Source: JANQNX01 sp965601665 (GTDB lineage: Bacteria > Pseudomonadota > Gammaproteobacteria > Eutrophobiales > Eutrophobiaceae). From it: a stretch of DNA of 64,000 nucleotides. Location: positions 2,046,001-2,110,000 of the forward strand of contig OZ271833.1 in assembly GCA_965601665.1 (NCBI GenBank), in the 5' to 3' direction. The first letter of the stretch is position 1. Each line of letters begins with the position of its first letter. The notes under the pieces are model-generated. The model saw only the letters and a program-made list of their open reading frames with translations, made no database searches and was not told the DNA's origin. The position numbers and the translations under genes were made by a program. Positions 26,124 to 35,450 of the stretch are shown here, in pieces.

Positions 26124-27614
26124 ATGGATTTTAATATTAAGAGTGGCGACCCCGAAAAACAAAGGACGGCGTGCGTCATCGTGGGTATTTTCGATTCCCG
26201 TCGGCTTTCCGTTCCGGCCAAGGCGATCGACGCCGCAAGTGATAAATACCTTTCCAATCTGATCCGTCGCGGAGACATGGATGGCAAGAAAGGCCAGATA
26301 CTTCTATTACATCATGTGCCCGGCATGATTGCGGACCGCGTTATGCTTATCGGTTGTGGTAAGGAGCGGGAACTGGACGACCGTGCCTATCGCACGATCA
26401 TCAGTAACAGTACCAGGGCATTACAGGAAACAGGCTCTCTGGAGTGTGTTAATTACCTTACCGAGTTGAATATCAAGGGCCGCGACCATCACTGGAAAGT
26501 GAAGCAGGCGGTAATCGCGGCTGGTCGAACGCTGTATAAGTTTGATGAGCTTAAGACCAAGAAAAAGGAAAAGCGTCGACCGCTGCGCAAAATCACGTTT
26601 ACCGTGCCAACACGACGTGAATTGCCACAGGGTGAAGAGGCACTGCTGCACGGACAGGCCATTAATAATGGAATAAACCTGACCTGCGACCTGGGCAACC
26701 GCCCGGCCAATGTCTGCACCCCGACCTATCTTGCCAGGCAGGCAACCGATCTGGGTAAGGGCTACCGTTCATTAACGGTAAACGTGCTCGAAGAAGCAGA
26801 CATGAAAAAACTGGGCATGGGCTCACTACTCTCGGTATCACAGGGATCGGCAGAACCCGCCAAGTTGATCACCCTTGAATACAAGGGTACGAAGAAAGGC
26901 GCCAAACCTGTTGTACTGGTTGGCAAGGGCGTCACTTTCGATACCGGCGGGATTTCGATTAAACCTGCGCCTGCCATGGATGAAATGAAATACGACATGT
27001 GTGGCGCCGCATCCGTACTCGGCACCCTTGCCGCAGTGGCAGAAATGAAGCTGCCCGTGAACGTGGTTGGCATTATTCCGGCGACAGAGAATATGCCCAG
27101 CGGCACGGCAACCAAGCCCGGCGATATTTTTACCAGCATGTCAGGGCAAACCATTGAGGTATTAAATACCGATGCAGAAGGTCGCCTCATCCTTTGCGAT
27201 GCACTTACCTATGCCGAGCGTTATAACCCGGAAGTGGTGATTGATATCGCAACACTAACCGGCGCCTGTGTGATCGCACTTGGTAAACATGCCACCGGTT
27301 TGCTAAGCAACCACAATCCGCTTGCCCGCGATTTGATGCAGGCAGGTGAAGAAGCGGGCGACAAAGCCTGGCAACTGCCGCTTTGGGATGAATACCAGCA
27401 GCAACTCAATAGTCCGTTTGCCGATATGGCCAATATTGGTGGTCGTGATGCCGGCACCATCACTGCTGCCTGTTTCCTGTCACGCTTTACCGAAAAGTTT
27501 CACTGGGCACACCTAGATATTGCGGGTACAGCATGGCTAAGTGGATCAAAGAAGGGAGCAACCGGCAGGCCGGTACCACTACTCACCCAGTTCATTCTGG
27601 ACCAGGTGAAATAG
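26124..27614 (+). CDS. pepA: Leucyl aminopeptidase (M17)
   Basis: Hexameric dinuclear-metal aminopeptidase that removes N-terminal residues from peptides; PepA in E. coli also acts in transcription and Xer recombination. Metal and catalytic motifs VGKGVTFDTGG and NTDAEGRL are intact. ATG 26124 has GGAG 6 nt upstream, so I prefer it to an in-frame codon 39 nt earlier. 496 residues, normal. First of pepA-holC-unknown-valS. Confidence 0.95.
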   Translation: MDFNIKSGDPEKQRTACVIVGIFDSRRLSVPAKAIDAASDKYLSNLIRRGDMDGKKGQILLLHHVPGMIADRVMLIGCGKERELDDRAYRTIISNSTRALQETGSLECVNYLTELNIKGRDHHWKVKQAVIAAGRTLYKFDELKTKKKEKRRPLRKITFTVPTRRELPQGEEALLHGQAINNGINLTCDLGNRPANVCTPTYLARQATDLGKGYRSLTVNVLEEADMKKLGMGSLLSVSQGSAEPAKLITLEYKGTKKGAKPVVLVGKGVTFDTGGISIKPAPAMDEMKYDMCGAASVLGTLAAVAEMKLPVNVVGIIPATENMPSGTATKPGDIFTSMSGQTIEVLNTDAEGRLILCDALTYAERYNPEVVIDIATLTGACVIALGKHATGLLSNHNPLARDLMQAGEEAGDKAWQLPLWDEYQQQLNSPFADMANIGGRDAGTITAACFLSRFTEKFHWAHLDIAGTAWLSGSKKGATGRPVPLLTQFILDQVK

Positions 27615-27622
27615 TCGATATC

Positions 27623-28057
27623 GTGTCACGCGTCGATTTTTATGTGTTGCCAGAAGGAGAAGCGGTAGAACGTTTCGCCTGTACGATAACGGCAAAGGCA
27701 TGGCGCTCGGGAAACCGCGTACATATTCATACCGGCAATGCCGAAGAGGCTGGCAGGATTGACGACCTGCTCTGGACTTTCCGTGACATCAGTTTCGTGC
27801 CGCATGAACAACTGGGTGACAACGTTGATGAAGAAACGCCGGTGACGATTGGTTACGGACAAGACTATCCAGCAGGCACTGATGTGCTTGTCAATCTTGG
27901 CGCAATCATTCCCGACTTTTCTTCACAGTTTGAACGCATCGTTGAGATTGTTGGCGGTAGTGAGGAAAAGAAAAAACTCGCACGGCAGCGTTACCGTAAT
28001 TACCGCGAAAGTGACTTTGATATTCATGACCATCAAATTGAATCAACGGGTCAGTGA
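27623..28057 (+). CDS. holC: DNA polymerase III chi subunit
   Basis: Chi binds SSB and links it to the clamp loader through psi. About 144 residues from GTG 27623, which gives VSRVDFYVLPEG, aligning with the chi N terminus (FYLL-type strand). The RVHIHTGN, LLWTFRDISFVPH and FERIVEIVGG segments fit the family. It starts 8 nt after the pepA stop; an earlier in-frame start would overlap pepA. The C-terminal tail (ESDFDIHDHQIE) is charged. Confidence 0.9.
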   Translation: MSRVDFYVLPEGEAVERFACTITAKAWRSGNRVHIHTGNAEEAGRIDDLLWTFRDISFVPHEQLGDNVDEETPVTIGYGQDYPAGTDVLVNLGAIIPDFSSQFERIVEIVGGSEEKKKLARQRYRNYRESDFDIHDHQIESTGQ

Positions 28058-28452
28058 TGACAGCTGATCAAGGCAATAACGATAACTCATCAGTTAACGA
28101 CCGTGACGAACTGGTAAGCCGCATCGACGAACTGGAACAGCTATTGGCTGAAAAAAAAGCCGAGGCGAACCAGGCCGGAAAGTTACATATGAAAGTCGGC
28201 ACAGATGGTATACCAGTGCTTGAAGATCAGTTTGAACCTGACAGTCTTGGTACACAACGTTCATCTACCGAAAGATCTGCTGTTACAAGGGAGCATGAAA
28301 TTGTCGAAGAGATTATCGATAAGGTTGACAGGGAAATCAGTCAGGATCTTGATGAACTGATCGCGATACTGAAAAACAGCATTATTGATGAAGTGAAAAC
28401 CCGGCTAATGCACGAACTCTCCCAACCAGACAGGCAGGATAGCGACAAGTAA
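28057..28452 (+). CDS. Hypothetical coiled-coil protein between holC and valS
   Basis: 131-residue hydrophilic protein not recognised. The N-terminal third is predicted coiled coil (DELVSRIDELEQLLAEKKAE), followed by a loop and a second long helix with acidic heptads (IVEEIIDKVDREISQDL). No signal peptide or membrane segment. ATG 28057 overlaps the holC stop by one base (a GTG 3 nt earlier is an alternative), so it is translated with holC. The position between holC and valS hints at a replication or translation-linked role, but there is no direct evidence. Confidence 0.7.
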   Translation: MTADQGNNDNSSVNDRDELVSRIDELEQLLAEKKAEANQAGKLHMKVGTDGIPVLEDQFEPDSLGTQRSSTERSAVTREHEIVEEIIDKVDREISQDLDELIAILKNSIIDEVKTRLMHELSQPDRQDSDK

Positions 28453-28547
28453 CAATTCGTTATCAAAATATCATTGCCCTGCATAGCCTGCCCGTGGACA
28501 ATACGCCACCCTTACTATATATCGCTCGCTTTTTTATGTTGTGAATC

Positions 28548-31319
28548 ATGGAAAAAACCTATAACCCCGAGACAATTGAAAAGAGCTGCTACGAAAGCTG
28601 GGAGCAGAATGGTTATTTTGCGGCCACAGGAAATGGCGAACCTTATTGCATTATGTTACCGCCGCCAAACGTTACCGGCAGCCTGCATATGGGGCATGCA
28701 TTCCAGCAAACATTAATGGATACCCTGATCCGTTATCACCGTATGAATGGTAACGACACCCTCTGGCAGTGTGGTACCGACCATGCCGGCATTGCTACCC
28801 AGATGGTGGTAGAAAGACAGCTGCAGCAAAAAGAATTGTCACGGCATGACCTTGGCAGGGACAAGTTTATTGACGCGGTATGGGACTGGAAAGAACACTC
28901 CGGCAATACTATTACGCGACAGTCTCGCCGCCTCGGTACGTCAATGGACTGGTCGCGCGAACGATTTACCATGGACGAAGGGCTGTCAGTCGCCGTGCGC
29001 GAGGTATTCGTTCGCCTGCATGATGAAGGACTGATTTATCGTGGCAAGCGCCTGGTCAACTGGGATCCTGTCTTGCATACCGCTATCTCTGACCTTGAAG
29101 TGATATCGGCAGAGGAAAATGGCAAGCTCTGGCATATGCGTTATCCGCTGGTGGAGCCGGTAGATGGGCTCGAGTATGTCGTGGTTGCAACGACCAGGCC
29201 GGAAACCATGCTTGGTGATGCAGCCGTGGCCGTGCACCCGGAAGATGAACGCTACCGTAACCTCGTCGGCAAACAGGTTCACCTGCCACTTACAGACAGG
29301 ACAATCCCGGTGATTGCCGATGATTATGTCGACCCGGAATTTGGCACCGGCTGCGTCAAAATCACGCCTGCGCATGACTTTAACGATTACGAGGTTGGCC
29401 AGCGACACGATCTGCCAATGTTAAACATTTTTACTATCGATGCTGCTGTCAATGATCAAGCACCCGATGCCTATCGCGGCATGGACCGGTATGTCGCACG
29501 CAAGCAAATCCTGGTCGATCTTGAACAACAGGGACTGCTGGAGAAGATCGAAGACCACAAACTGATGGTGCCACGCGGCGACCGCTCGCATGCTGTCGTT
29601 GAGCCTTATTTGACCGATCAGTGGTATGTAAAAATTCAGCCACTTGCCGAACCGGCAATCAAGGCAGTTGAAAACGGTGATGTCAGCTTCGTGCCCGAAA
29701 ACTGGTCCAAGACCTATTTTGAATGGATGCGCAACATTGAGGACTGGTGCATCAGTCGCCAGCTATGGTGGGGGCATCGCATCCCGGCCTGGTATGACGA
29801 ACAGGGCAATATTTACGTTGGCCATAATGAAGAAGAAGTTCGTGAGAAATATCAGCTCGCAGATACCAGGCTGACACAGGATGAGGACGTGCTGGATACC
29901 TGGTTTTCCTCTGCGCTGTGGCCTTTCTCTACGCTGGGTTGGCCGGAGAAGACACCGGAGCTTGACAAGTTTTATCCAACTAACGTGTTGGTCACCGGCT
30001 TTGACATTATCTTCTTCTGGGTTGCACGCATGATCATGATGGGGCTGAAGTTCATGGGCGAGGTGCCCTTCAGGGAAGTCTATATCCATGGTCTGGTACG
30101 CGACTCGGATGGACAAAAGATGTCAAAGTCCAAGGGCAACGTGCTGGACCCGTTGGACCTAATCGATGGCATAACACTGGATACGCTGGTTGAAAAACGC
30201 ACTACCGGCTTGATGCAACCACAGATGGCGACAAAGATCGAAAAGGCCACACGCAAACATTTCCCTGACGGTATTACCGCCTACGGCACCGACTCCTTGC
30301 GCTTTACCTTTGCATCACTGGCCACACAGGGGCGCGATATTCGTTTTGATGTTGGCCGTATCGAAGGCTACCGCAATTTTTGTAACAAATTATGGAATGC
30401 CACGCGCTACGTCTTAATGAGTGTAGAAGGGCAAAACATCGATATTGCCGATGGCGACAAGACATTCGGTCTCGCAGAACGCTGGATTAGCACGCGTCTT
30501 GAGGAAACACTGCGTGCCTGTCATGAAGGTATGCGCACCTATCGTTTCGATCTGGCATCACAGGCATTATATGAATTTACCTGGGATGAGTATTGCGACT
30601 GGTATCTGGAATTATCCAAAACTACATTAAACAGTGACGACGCCAGTGAGGCAGAAAAACGCGGGACGCTGTTTACACTGTTACAGGTACTTGAGTCGTT
30701 GCAACGCGCGCTGCACCCATTTATCCCGTTTATCACGGAAGCATTATGGTTGCGCGTTGCCCCTTTACTCGGGCTGACTGGCGACAGCGTCATGTTACAA
30801 ACGTATCCACTCCCGGAAGATTTCCATAGTGATGCGGCAGCACTGACCGAGCTTGAGTGGGTGAAAGCTTTTATTATGGGTGTTCGACGCATTCGTGCAG
30901 AGCGTGATATAGCGCCAGGAAAAAAACTGAACGTGTTTGTACAACCCGGGAACGCTGCCGAGAAAAACTGGTTGCAAAACAATACCGCTTACCTTCGCTC
31001 GTTGGGCCGCATCGAGAACATAGAGATAAGCACCGGCGACCTCGATGATGCAGTTATGGCATTGGCTGGCGAAACACGCATTCTTGTTCCCTTAGCAGAC
31101 ATCATTGACCCTGTTGCTGAAACAGGGCGACTGAACAAAACCATGGAGAAACTACAGAAGGAAAAACAGGGGCTGGACGCACAGCTAGAAAACAACAACT
31201 TTGTCGATCGCGCACCTGCACACGTGGTAGAAGGTGCAAAGCAACGACGAGCAGATATACTAAACGAGTTGCAGACCTATCAGGATCAGTTGGAAAAAAT
31301 CGCAAGACTGTTGGAATAG
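28548..31319 (+). CDS. valS: Valyl-tRNA synthetase
   Basis: Class Ia synthetase charging tRNA-Val. PPPNVTGSLHMGHAF contains the HIGH-like site, KMSKSKGN is at about residues 522-529, the CP1 editing domain (residues about 190-340, with TTRPETMLGD) is present, and the C terminus is a coiled-coil arm. 923 residues, normal. It follows the small unknown gene after a 95-bp gap and precedes the serine acetyltransferase by 2 nt. Confidence 0.98.
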   Translation: MEKTYNPETIEKSCYESWEQNGYFAATGNGEPYCIMLPPPNVTGSLHMGHAFQQTLMDTLIRYHRMNGNDTLWQCGTDHAGIATQMVVERQLQQKELSRHDLGRDKFIDAVWDWKEHSGNTITRQSRRLGTSMDWSRERFTMDEGLSVAVREVFVRLHDEGLIYRGKRLVNWDPVLHTAISDLEVISAEENGKLWHMRYPLVEPVDGLEYVVVATTRPETMLGDAAVAVHPEDERYRNLVGKQVHLPLTDRTIPVIADDYVDPEFGTGCVKITPAHDFNDYEVGQRHDLPMLNIFTIDAAVNDQAPDAYRGMDRYVARKQILVDLEQQGLLEKIEDHKLMVPRGDRSHAVVEPYLTDQWYVKIQPLAEPAIKAVENGDVSFVPENWSKTYFEWMRNIEDWCISRQLWWGHRIPAWYDEQGNIYVGHNEEEVREKYQLADTRLTQDEDVLDTWFSSALWPFSTLGWPEKTPELDKFYPTNVLVTGFDIIFFWVARMIMMGLKFMGEVPFREVYIHGLVRDSDGQKMSKSKGNVLDPLDLIDGITLDTLVEKRTTGLMQPQMATKIEKATRKHFPDGITAYGTDSLRFTFASLATQGRDIRFDVGRIEGYRNFCNKLWNATRYVLMSVEGQNIDIADGDKTFGLAERWISTRLEETLRACHEGMRTYRFDLASQALYEFTWDEYCDWYLELSKTTLNSDDASEAEKRGTLFTLLQVLESLQRALHPFIPFITEALWLRVAPLLGLTGDSVMLQTYPLPEDFHSDAAALTELEWVKAFIMGVRRIRAERDIAPGKKLNVFVQPGNAAEKNWLQNNTAYLRSLGRIENIEISTGDLDDAVMALAGETRILVPLADIIDPVAETGRLNKTMEKLQKEKQGLDAQLENNNFVDRAPAHVVEGAKQRRADILNELQTYQDQLEKIARLLE

Positions 31320-31321
31320 AG

Positions 31322-32017
31322 ATGTTTTCTACCATCAAAGAAGAAATCGACGTTGTCTTTGAACGTGATCCTGCTTCACGTTCAGTACTGGAAACCGTTC
31401 TCACCTGCCCCGGTTTTCAGGCCATCCTCATGCACAGGCTGAACCACTGGCTCTGGAAGAAAAAGCTGTATCTGATCGCGCGCCTGACGGCGCACATCAG
31501 CCGTTTCCTGACCGGTATTGAGATTCATCCTGGCGCCGTCATTGGGCGCCGCTTTTTCATCGACCACGGTATGGGAATTGTCATCGGAGAAACCGCCGAG
31601 ATTGGCGATGATGTGTCTATCTACCACGGCGTTACGCTGGGAGGCACGACGTGGAACAAGGGCAAGCGTCACCCAACATTAAAAAATAACGTGGTTGTCG
31701 GCGCCGGCGCAAAAATACTGGGGCCGATTACCATAGGTGAAGGTGCGCGCATCGGTTGCAACGCTGTCGTCGTCAAGGAAATACCGGCCGCCGCCACCGT
31801 AGTAGGTGTTCCCGGCCATGTGGTTGTGAAAAAAGATGCCGGCAGTAAGTCTGCACAGCGAGAAGCAATGGCGAAGAAAATCGGGTTTACTGCCTATGCA
31901 GAAAGCAAGGACGTCACTGACCCGGTGCAGAGCGCGCTCGATTCTATTCTGGACCACCTGCACAAGGTAGAAGGCGAGCTGGACACATTAAAAGGTGATA
32001 ACAGCAAGAATGACTGA
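31322..32017 (+). CDS. cysE: Serine O-acetyltransferase (EpsC/CysE type)
   Basis: Acetyl-CoA-dependent enzyme making O-acetylserine, the precursor of cysteine. The left-handed beta-helix hexapeptide domain carries GIEIHPGAVIGRRFFIDHG, the catalytic histidine region and YHGVTLGG. 231 residues with a short N-terminal helical domain, the shorter EpsC form, plus a roughly 60-residue C-terminal extension. It starts 2 nt after valS and lies upstream of iscR-suf, whose SufS uses cysteine as sulfur donor; a functional link is inferred. Confidence 0.92.
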   Translation: MFSTIKEEIDVVFERDPASRSVLETVLTCPGFQAILMHRLNHWLWKKKLYLIARLTAHISRFLTGIEIHPGAVIGRRFFIDHGMGIVIGETAEIGDDVSIYHGVTLGGTTWNKGKRHPTLKNNVVVGAGAKILGPITIGEGARIGCNAVVVKEIPAAATVVGVPGHVVVKKDAGSKSAQREAMAKKIGFTAYAESKDVTDPVQSALDSILDHLHKVEGELDTLKGDNSKND

Positions 32018-32240
32018 CTCCAACGCCGACAGGGACAAGGAACCGGGGTTGTTCAATATCCTCCACAGCCTGTTGGCATCCTTTTTTGGTGTGCAGTCCC
32101 AGCAAAACATGGATCGTGATGAAAAATATATCGAAAAGCACGGCATCAAGGTCTATATCATATTAGGTTTCAGCCTTGTCTTTATCCTGATCATCGGCTT
32201 GCTGGGCCTGGTCAAGCTGATCCTGCATCTGGCCACATAA
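32010..32240 (+). CDS. DUF2970 family small membrane protein
   Basis: A 76-residue protein with a soluble N-terminal part, the LLASFFGVQSQQNMDRDEK stretch and one C-terminal membrane helix (about residues 46-70), which matches DUF2970 as I recall it. Start taken at ATG 32010, overlapping the cysE end by 8 nt; an earlier in-frame start at 31995 is possible. Function unknown. It precedes the iscR promoter region. Confidence 0.7.
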   Translation: MTDSNADRDKEPGLFNILHSLLASFFGVQSQQNMDRDEKYIEKHGIKVYIILGFSLVFILIIGLLGLVKLILHLAT

Positions 32241-32308
32241 TCCTATTAATTTCAATTGCTTAGCCTCGCCTACAGGGCAGGCTTTGCGTCTTTTTGTTGC
32301 CTTGCAAC

Positions 32309-32333
32309 TATTCTGACTAAATTCGTCGGAAAT
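32309..32333 (+). promoter_or_regulatory. IscR type-1-like binding site, upstream copy
   Basis: A 25-bp element containing TGACTAAATT (32314-32323) and CGTCGG. Against the E. coli type-1 IscR consensus as I recall it (GACTRWWWYAGTCRR core), 13 of 15 core positions or nearly so fit. It directly abuts a second copy, as at E. coli iscR. Confidence 0.6.
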
Positions 32334-32358
32334 TTACTTGACTAAATTACTGGGTTAT
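32334..32358 (+). promoter_or_regulatory. IscR type-1-like binding site, downstream copy overlapping the -35 region
   Basis: TTACTTGACT-AAATTACTGGGTTAT-type element, 25 bp, with TGACTAAATT at 32339-32348, exactly 25 bp after the first copy. TTGACT at 32338-32343 would serve as -35; a weak -10 (near AATCTT, 32362-32367) lies about 18 bp on. Repression by [2Fe-2S]-IscR would follow from this overlap. Confidence 0.6.
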
Positions 32359-32399
32359 GTGAATCTTGATGGCCCAATGCAAACGAACGCAACACAGCT

Positions 32400-32855
32400 A
32401 TGAAGATGACAACCAAGGGCCGTTACGCGGTAACCGCGATGCTGGACCTGGCCATTCATGACCAGGATTGTTCAGTCAATCTTGCTGATATCGCCCGTCG
32501 ACAGGACATTTCTCTTACCTATCTTGAACAACTTTTCAGCAAGCTGAAAAAACAGGGACTGGTAGCCAGTCTGCGAGGACCTGGTGGCGGCTACCGGCTG
32601 GCACAGTCCATGGAAGAAATCACAATCGCGAAGGTGATTTATGCCGTTGAAGAATCAATTGACGTAACACGCTGTCACGGCAAGCAGAATTGTCAAAAAG
32701 ACGCGCGCTGTCTTACGCATGACCTATGGATGGAGTTGAATCTGCATATTTCGAGCTTTCTTAACGGTATCACGCTGGCTGACCTGATAAAACGCAATAA
32801 CGTCAAACAGGTCGCTGACAGGCAGGATGCCATCATGTTGCAAGTACGGATGTAA
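32400..32855 (+). CDS. iscR: Fe-S cluster assembly regulator IscR
   Basis: Rrf2-family winged-helix regulator that carries a [2Fe-2S] cluster. The N terminus (MKMTTKGRYAVTAMLDLA) matches IscR, and the ligands Cys92, Cys98, Cys104 and His107 fall at the same numbers as in E. coli. 151 residues. Downstream lies sufA after 5 nt and the rest of suf; upstream lie two type-1-like boxes. It is therefore probably autoregulated and controls this operon, with apo-IscR relieving repression under iron or oxidative stress (inference). Confidence 0.95.
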   Translation: MKMTTKGRYAVTAMLDLAIHDQDCSVNLADIARRQDISLTYLEQLFSKLKKQGLVASLRGPGGGYRLAQSMEEITIAKVIYAVEESIDVTRCHGKQNCQKDARCLTHDLWMELNLHISSFLNGITLADLIKRNNVKQVADRQDAIMLQVRM

Positions 32856-32860
32856 CCACT

Positions 32861-33214
32861 ATGACCAACGAAACAACAATTAACCTTACTGACAGTGCCG
32901 CAGAGCACGTTAAAAAAGTACTTGCCAGAGACGCGAATGGCATTGGCCTGCGCGTCGGTGTCAAGCCTACCGGTTGTTCTGGTTACCAGTATGTAATCGA
33001 AACCGCCAAAGACGTGGCAGGCGAAGATGAAACGATTGAATCCCACGGTATCAAGGTCATCGTTGACAGGAAAAGCCTGCCTTACCTCGCTGGCACAACA
33101 CTGGACTTCCAACGCGAAGGATTGAATTCCGGCTTCAGGTTCAATAACCCTAACGTGCAAGACAGCTGCGGTTGCGGCGAAAGTTTTAGTTTCAAAGAAG
33201 ACGAACAGAATTAA
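32861..33214 (+). CDS. sufA: A-type Fe-S carrier protein SufA/IscA
   Basis: A-type carrier that accepts clusters from SufBCD and passes them to apo-enzymes. Cys39, Cys103 and Cys105 (CGCGE) are the conserved ligands. 117 residues. It starts 5 nt after iscR, and sufB starts 12 nt after its stop. Sequence alone does not separate SufA from IscA; context favours SufA. Confidence 0.9.
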   Translation: MTNETTINLTDSAAEHVKKVLARDANGIGLRVGVKPTGCSGYQYVIETAKDVAGEDETIESHGIKVIVDRKSLPYLAGTTLDFQREGLNSGFRFNNPNVQDSCGCGESFSFKEDEQN

Positions 33215-33226
33215 AAGAGGATCATT

Positions 33227-34675
33227 ATGGCCGCTAAATCAGAAAATATGGAAGAGCTGGTTCGCAAGGAATACGAGCACGGCTTCACGACTGACATTGA
33301 CGCCGACACAGTGCCGCCCGGCCTTAACGAAGATGTCATTGCCTTTATTTCGAACAAAAAGAAGGAACCTGAATGGTTGCTTGAATGGCGTCTTAAGGCC
33401 TATCGTCGTTGGCAAGCCATGTCAGAACCTAACTGGCAACACCTGAATATTGATCCTATCGATTACCAGGCTATTTCCTATTATTCGGCACCGAAGTCCA
33501 AGGAAGACGGCCCCAAGAGCCTGGACGAAGTAGATCCGAAATTACTGGAAACCTATGAGAAACTTGGTATTCCGTTGCAAGAACAGAAAATGCTGGCCGG
33601 CGTAGCAGTGGATGCCGTTTTTGACAGCGTCTCTGTCGCCACTACCTTCAAGGAAAAACTCAAGGCGGCCGGGGTCATTTTTTGTTCATTCTCTGAAGCC
33701 GTGCAGGATTATCCGGAGCTGGTGAAACAATACCTGGGGTCAGTGGTACCAGTGGGAGACAACTTTTTTGCTGCGCTGAATTCAGCCGTGTTTACCGATG
33801 GTTCCTTTGTCTACATTCCCAAGGGCGTGCGCTGTCCTATGGAACTATCTACCTATTTCAGGATTAACGCGTCTAATACCGGGCAATTTGAGCGCACGTT
33901 GATCGTTGCTGACGATGCCAGCCATGTCAGTTACCTTGAAGGGTGCACTGCGCCAATGCGCGACGAAAACCAGTTGCATGCCGCGGTGGTAGAACTGGTC
34001 GCCCTGGAAGATGCAGAGATCAAGTATTCGACCGTGCAGAACTGGTATCCCGGTGATGAAAACGGCAAGGGTGGTATTTACAACTTTGTCACCAAGCGCG
34101 GAGACTGCCGCGGAAATAACTCAAAGATATCATGGACACAGGTTGAAACCGGTTCCGCGATTACCTGGAAATATCCAAGTTGCCTGTTAAAAGGCGATAA
34201 CTCCGTTGGTGAATTCTATTCTGTTGCAGTAACAAATAACTACCAGCAGGCAGATACCGGTACCAAGATGATTCACATCGGCAAGAATACCCGCAGTACG
34301 ATCATATCCAAGGGTATCTCTGCGCGTCATGCACAAAACGCCTATCGCGGACTGGTCAAGGTAAGCAAGAATGCTGACAACGCACGTAACTACACGCAGT
34401 GTGATTCCCTGTTGATGGGCGATCAATGTGGCGCCCATACCTTCCCTTACATAGAAGCCAAAAACTCCAGCGCCACGGTCGAGCATGAAGCAACGACTTC
34501 AAAGATTGGCGAAGACCAGCTTTTCTATTGTATGCAGCGCGGCATCAAGGAAGAAGATGCGGTCAACATGATCGTCAATGGTTTTTGCAAGGAAGTCTTC
34601 AAGGAATTGCCAATGGAGTTTGCTGTTGAAGCACAGAAACTGCTGGGTGTCACACTGGAAGGCGCGGTCGGTTAA
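33227..34675 (+). CDS. sufB: Fe-S cluster assembly scaffold SufB
   Basis: Core of the SufBC2D scaffold, in the cytosol, where new [4Fe-4S] clusters are built. 482 residues of beta-helix core; the conserved AGVAVDAVFDS, YIPKGVRCPMELSTYFRIN and C-terminal EHEATTSKIGEDQLFY stretches are present. A strong ribosome site AGAGGA precedes the ATG. First of sufBCDSU. Confidence 0.97.
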   Translation: MAAKSENMEELVRKEYEHGFTTDIDADTVPPGLNEDVIAFISNKKKEPEWLLEWRLKAYRRWQAMSEPNWQHLNIDPIDYQAISYYSAPKSKEDGPKSLDEVDPKLLETYEKLGIPLQEQKMLAGVAVDAVFDSVSVATTFKEKLKAAGVIFCSFSEAVQDYPELVKQYLGSVVPVGDNFFAALNSAVFTDGSFVYIPKGVRCPMELSTYFRINASNTGQFERTLIVADDASHVSYLEGCTAPMRDENQLHAAVVELVALEDAEIKYSTVQNWYPGDENGKGGIYNFVTKRGDCRGNNSKISWTQVETGSAITWKYPSCLLKGDNSVGEFYSVAVTNNYQQADTGTKMIHIGKNTRSTIISKGISARHAQNAYRGLVKVSKNADNARNYTQCDSLLMGDQCGAHTFPYIEAKNSSATVEHEATTSKIGEDQLFYCMQRGIKEEDAVNMIVNGFCKEVFKELPMEFAVEAQKLLGVTLEGAVG

Positions 34676-34700
34676 CAAATTCAATTATCAGGAAAACATC

Positions 34701-35450
34701 ATGTTACAGATTAAAGATTTGCACGCGAGTGTTGAGAACAAGCAAATATTGAAAGGAATTAACCTTGAGGTTAAGCCGGGAGAAGTGCATGCCATCATGG
34801 GACCCAATGGTTCTGGCAAGAGTACGCTGGCAAACGTGTTATCAGGTCGCGATGGTTATGAAGTCAACAAGGGTGAAGTTATTTTCGAGAATGAACCCCT
34901 GCTTGAACTTGGTCCGGAAGAGCGCGCCTGGGCGGGCGTTTTCCTGGCATTCCAGTACCCGGTAGAAATTCCTGGCGTGAATAACGTGTATCTGCTTAAA
35001 GCGGCAGTGAACGCGATTAGAAAAAACCGTGGCGAATCACAACTGGACGCCGTTGAATTTCTGGCCCTTGTTAAGGAAAAAATGAAACTGGTCAAGATGA
35101 AAGAAGATTTGCTCAACCGCTCAGTCAACGAGGGTTTTTCCGGTGGCGAAAAAAAGCGCAACGAGATTTTTCAGATGGCGGTTCTGGAGCCAAAACTCGG
35201 CATCCTTGATGAAACTGACTCCGGCCTGGATATTGATGCATTAAAGATTGTCGCTGAAGGCGTAAACCATCTGCGCAATAGCGAACGTTCATTCATTCTG
35301 GTAACCCACTACCAGCGTTTGCTCGATTACATCAAGCCTGACTATGTCCACGTGTTAAGCGATGGACGGATCATCAGGTCCGGCGGTCCGGAGCTGGCGC
35401 TTGAGCTTGAAGAAAAGGGTTATGACTGGGTCAAGGATGAAGCCGCATGA
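34701..35450 (+). CDS. sufC: Fe-S assembly ATPase SufC
   Basis: ABC-type ATPase of the SufBCD complex. Walker A GPNGSGKST (residues 34-42), signature FSGGEKKRNEI, and Walker B LGILDETDSGLDIDALK are complete. ATG 34701 has AGGA 7 nt upstream; earlier in-frame codons fall inside sufB. 249 residues. The stop overlaps the sufD start by 4 nt. Confidence 0.97.
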   Translation: MLQIKDLHASVENKQILKGINLEVKPGEVHAIMGPNGSGKSTLANVLSGRDGYEVNKGEVIFENEPLLELGPEERAWAGVFLAFQYPVEIPGVNNVYLLKAAVNAIRKNRGESQLDAVEFLALVKEKMKLVKMKEDLLNRSVNEGFSGGEKKRNEIFQMAVLEPKLGILDETDSGLDIDALKIVAEGVNHLRNSERSFILVTHYQRLLDYIKPDYVHVLSDGRIIRSGGPELALELEEKGYDWVKDEAA

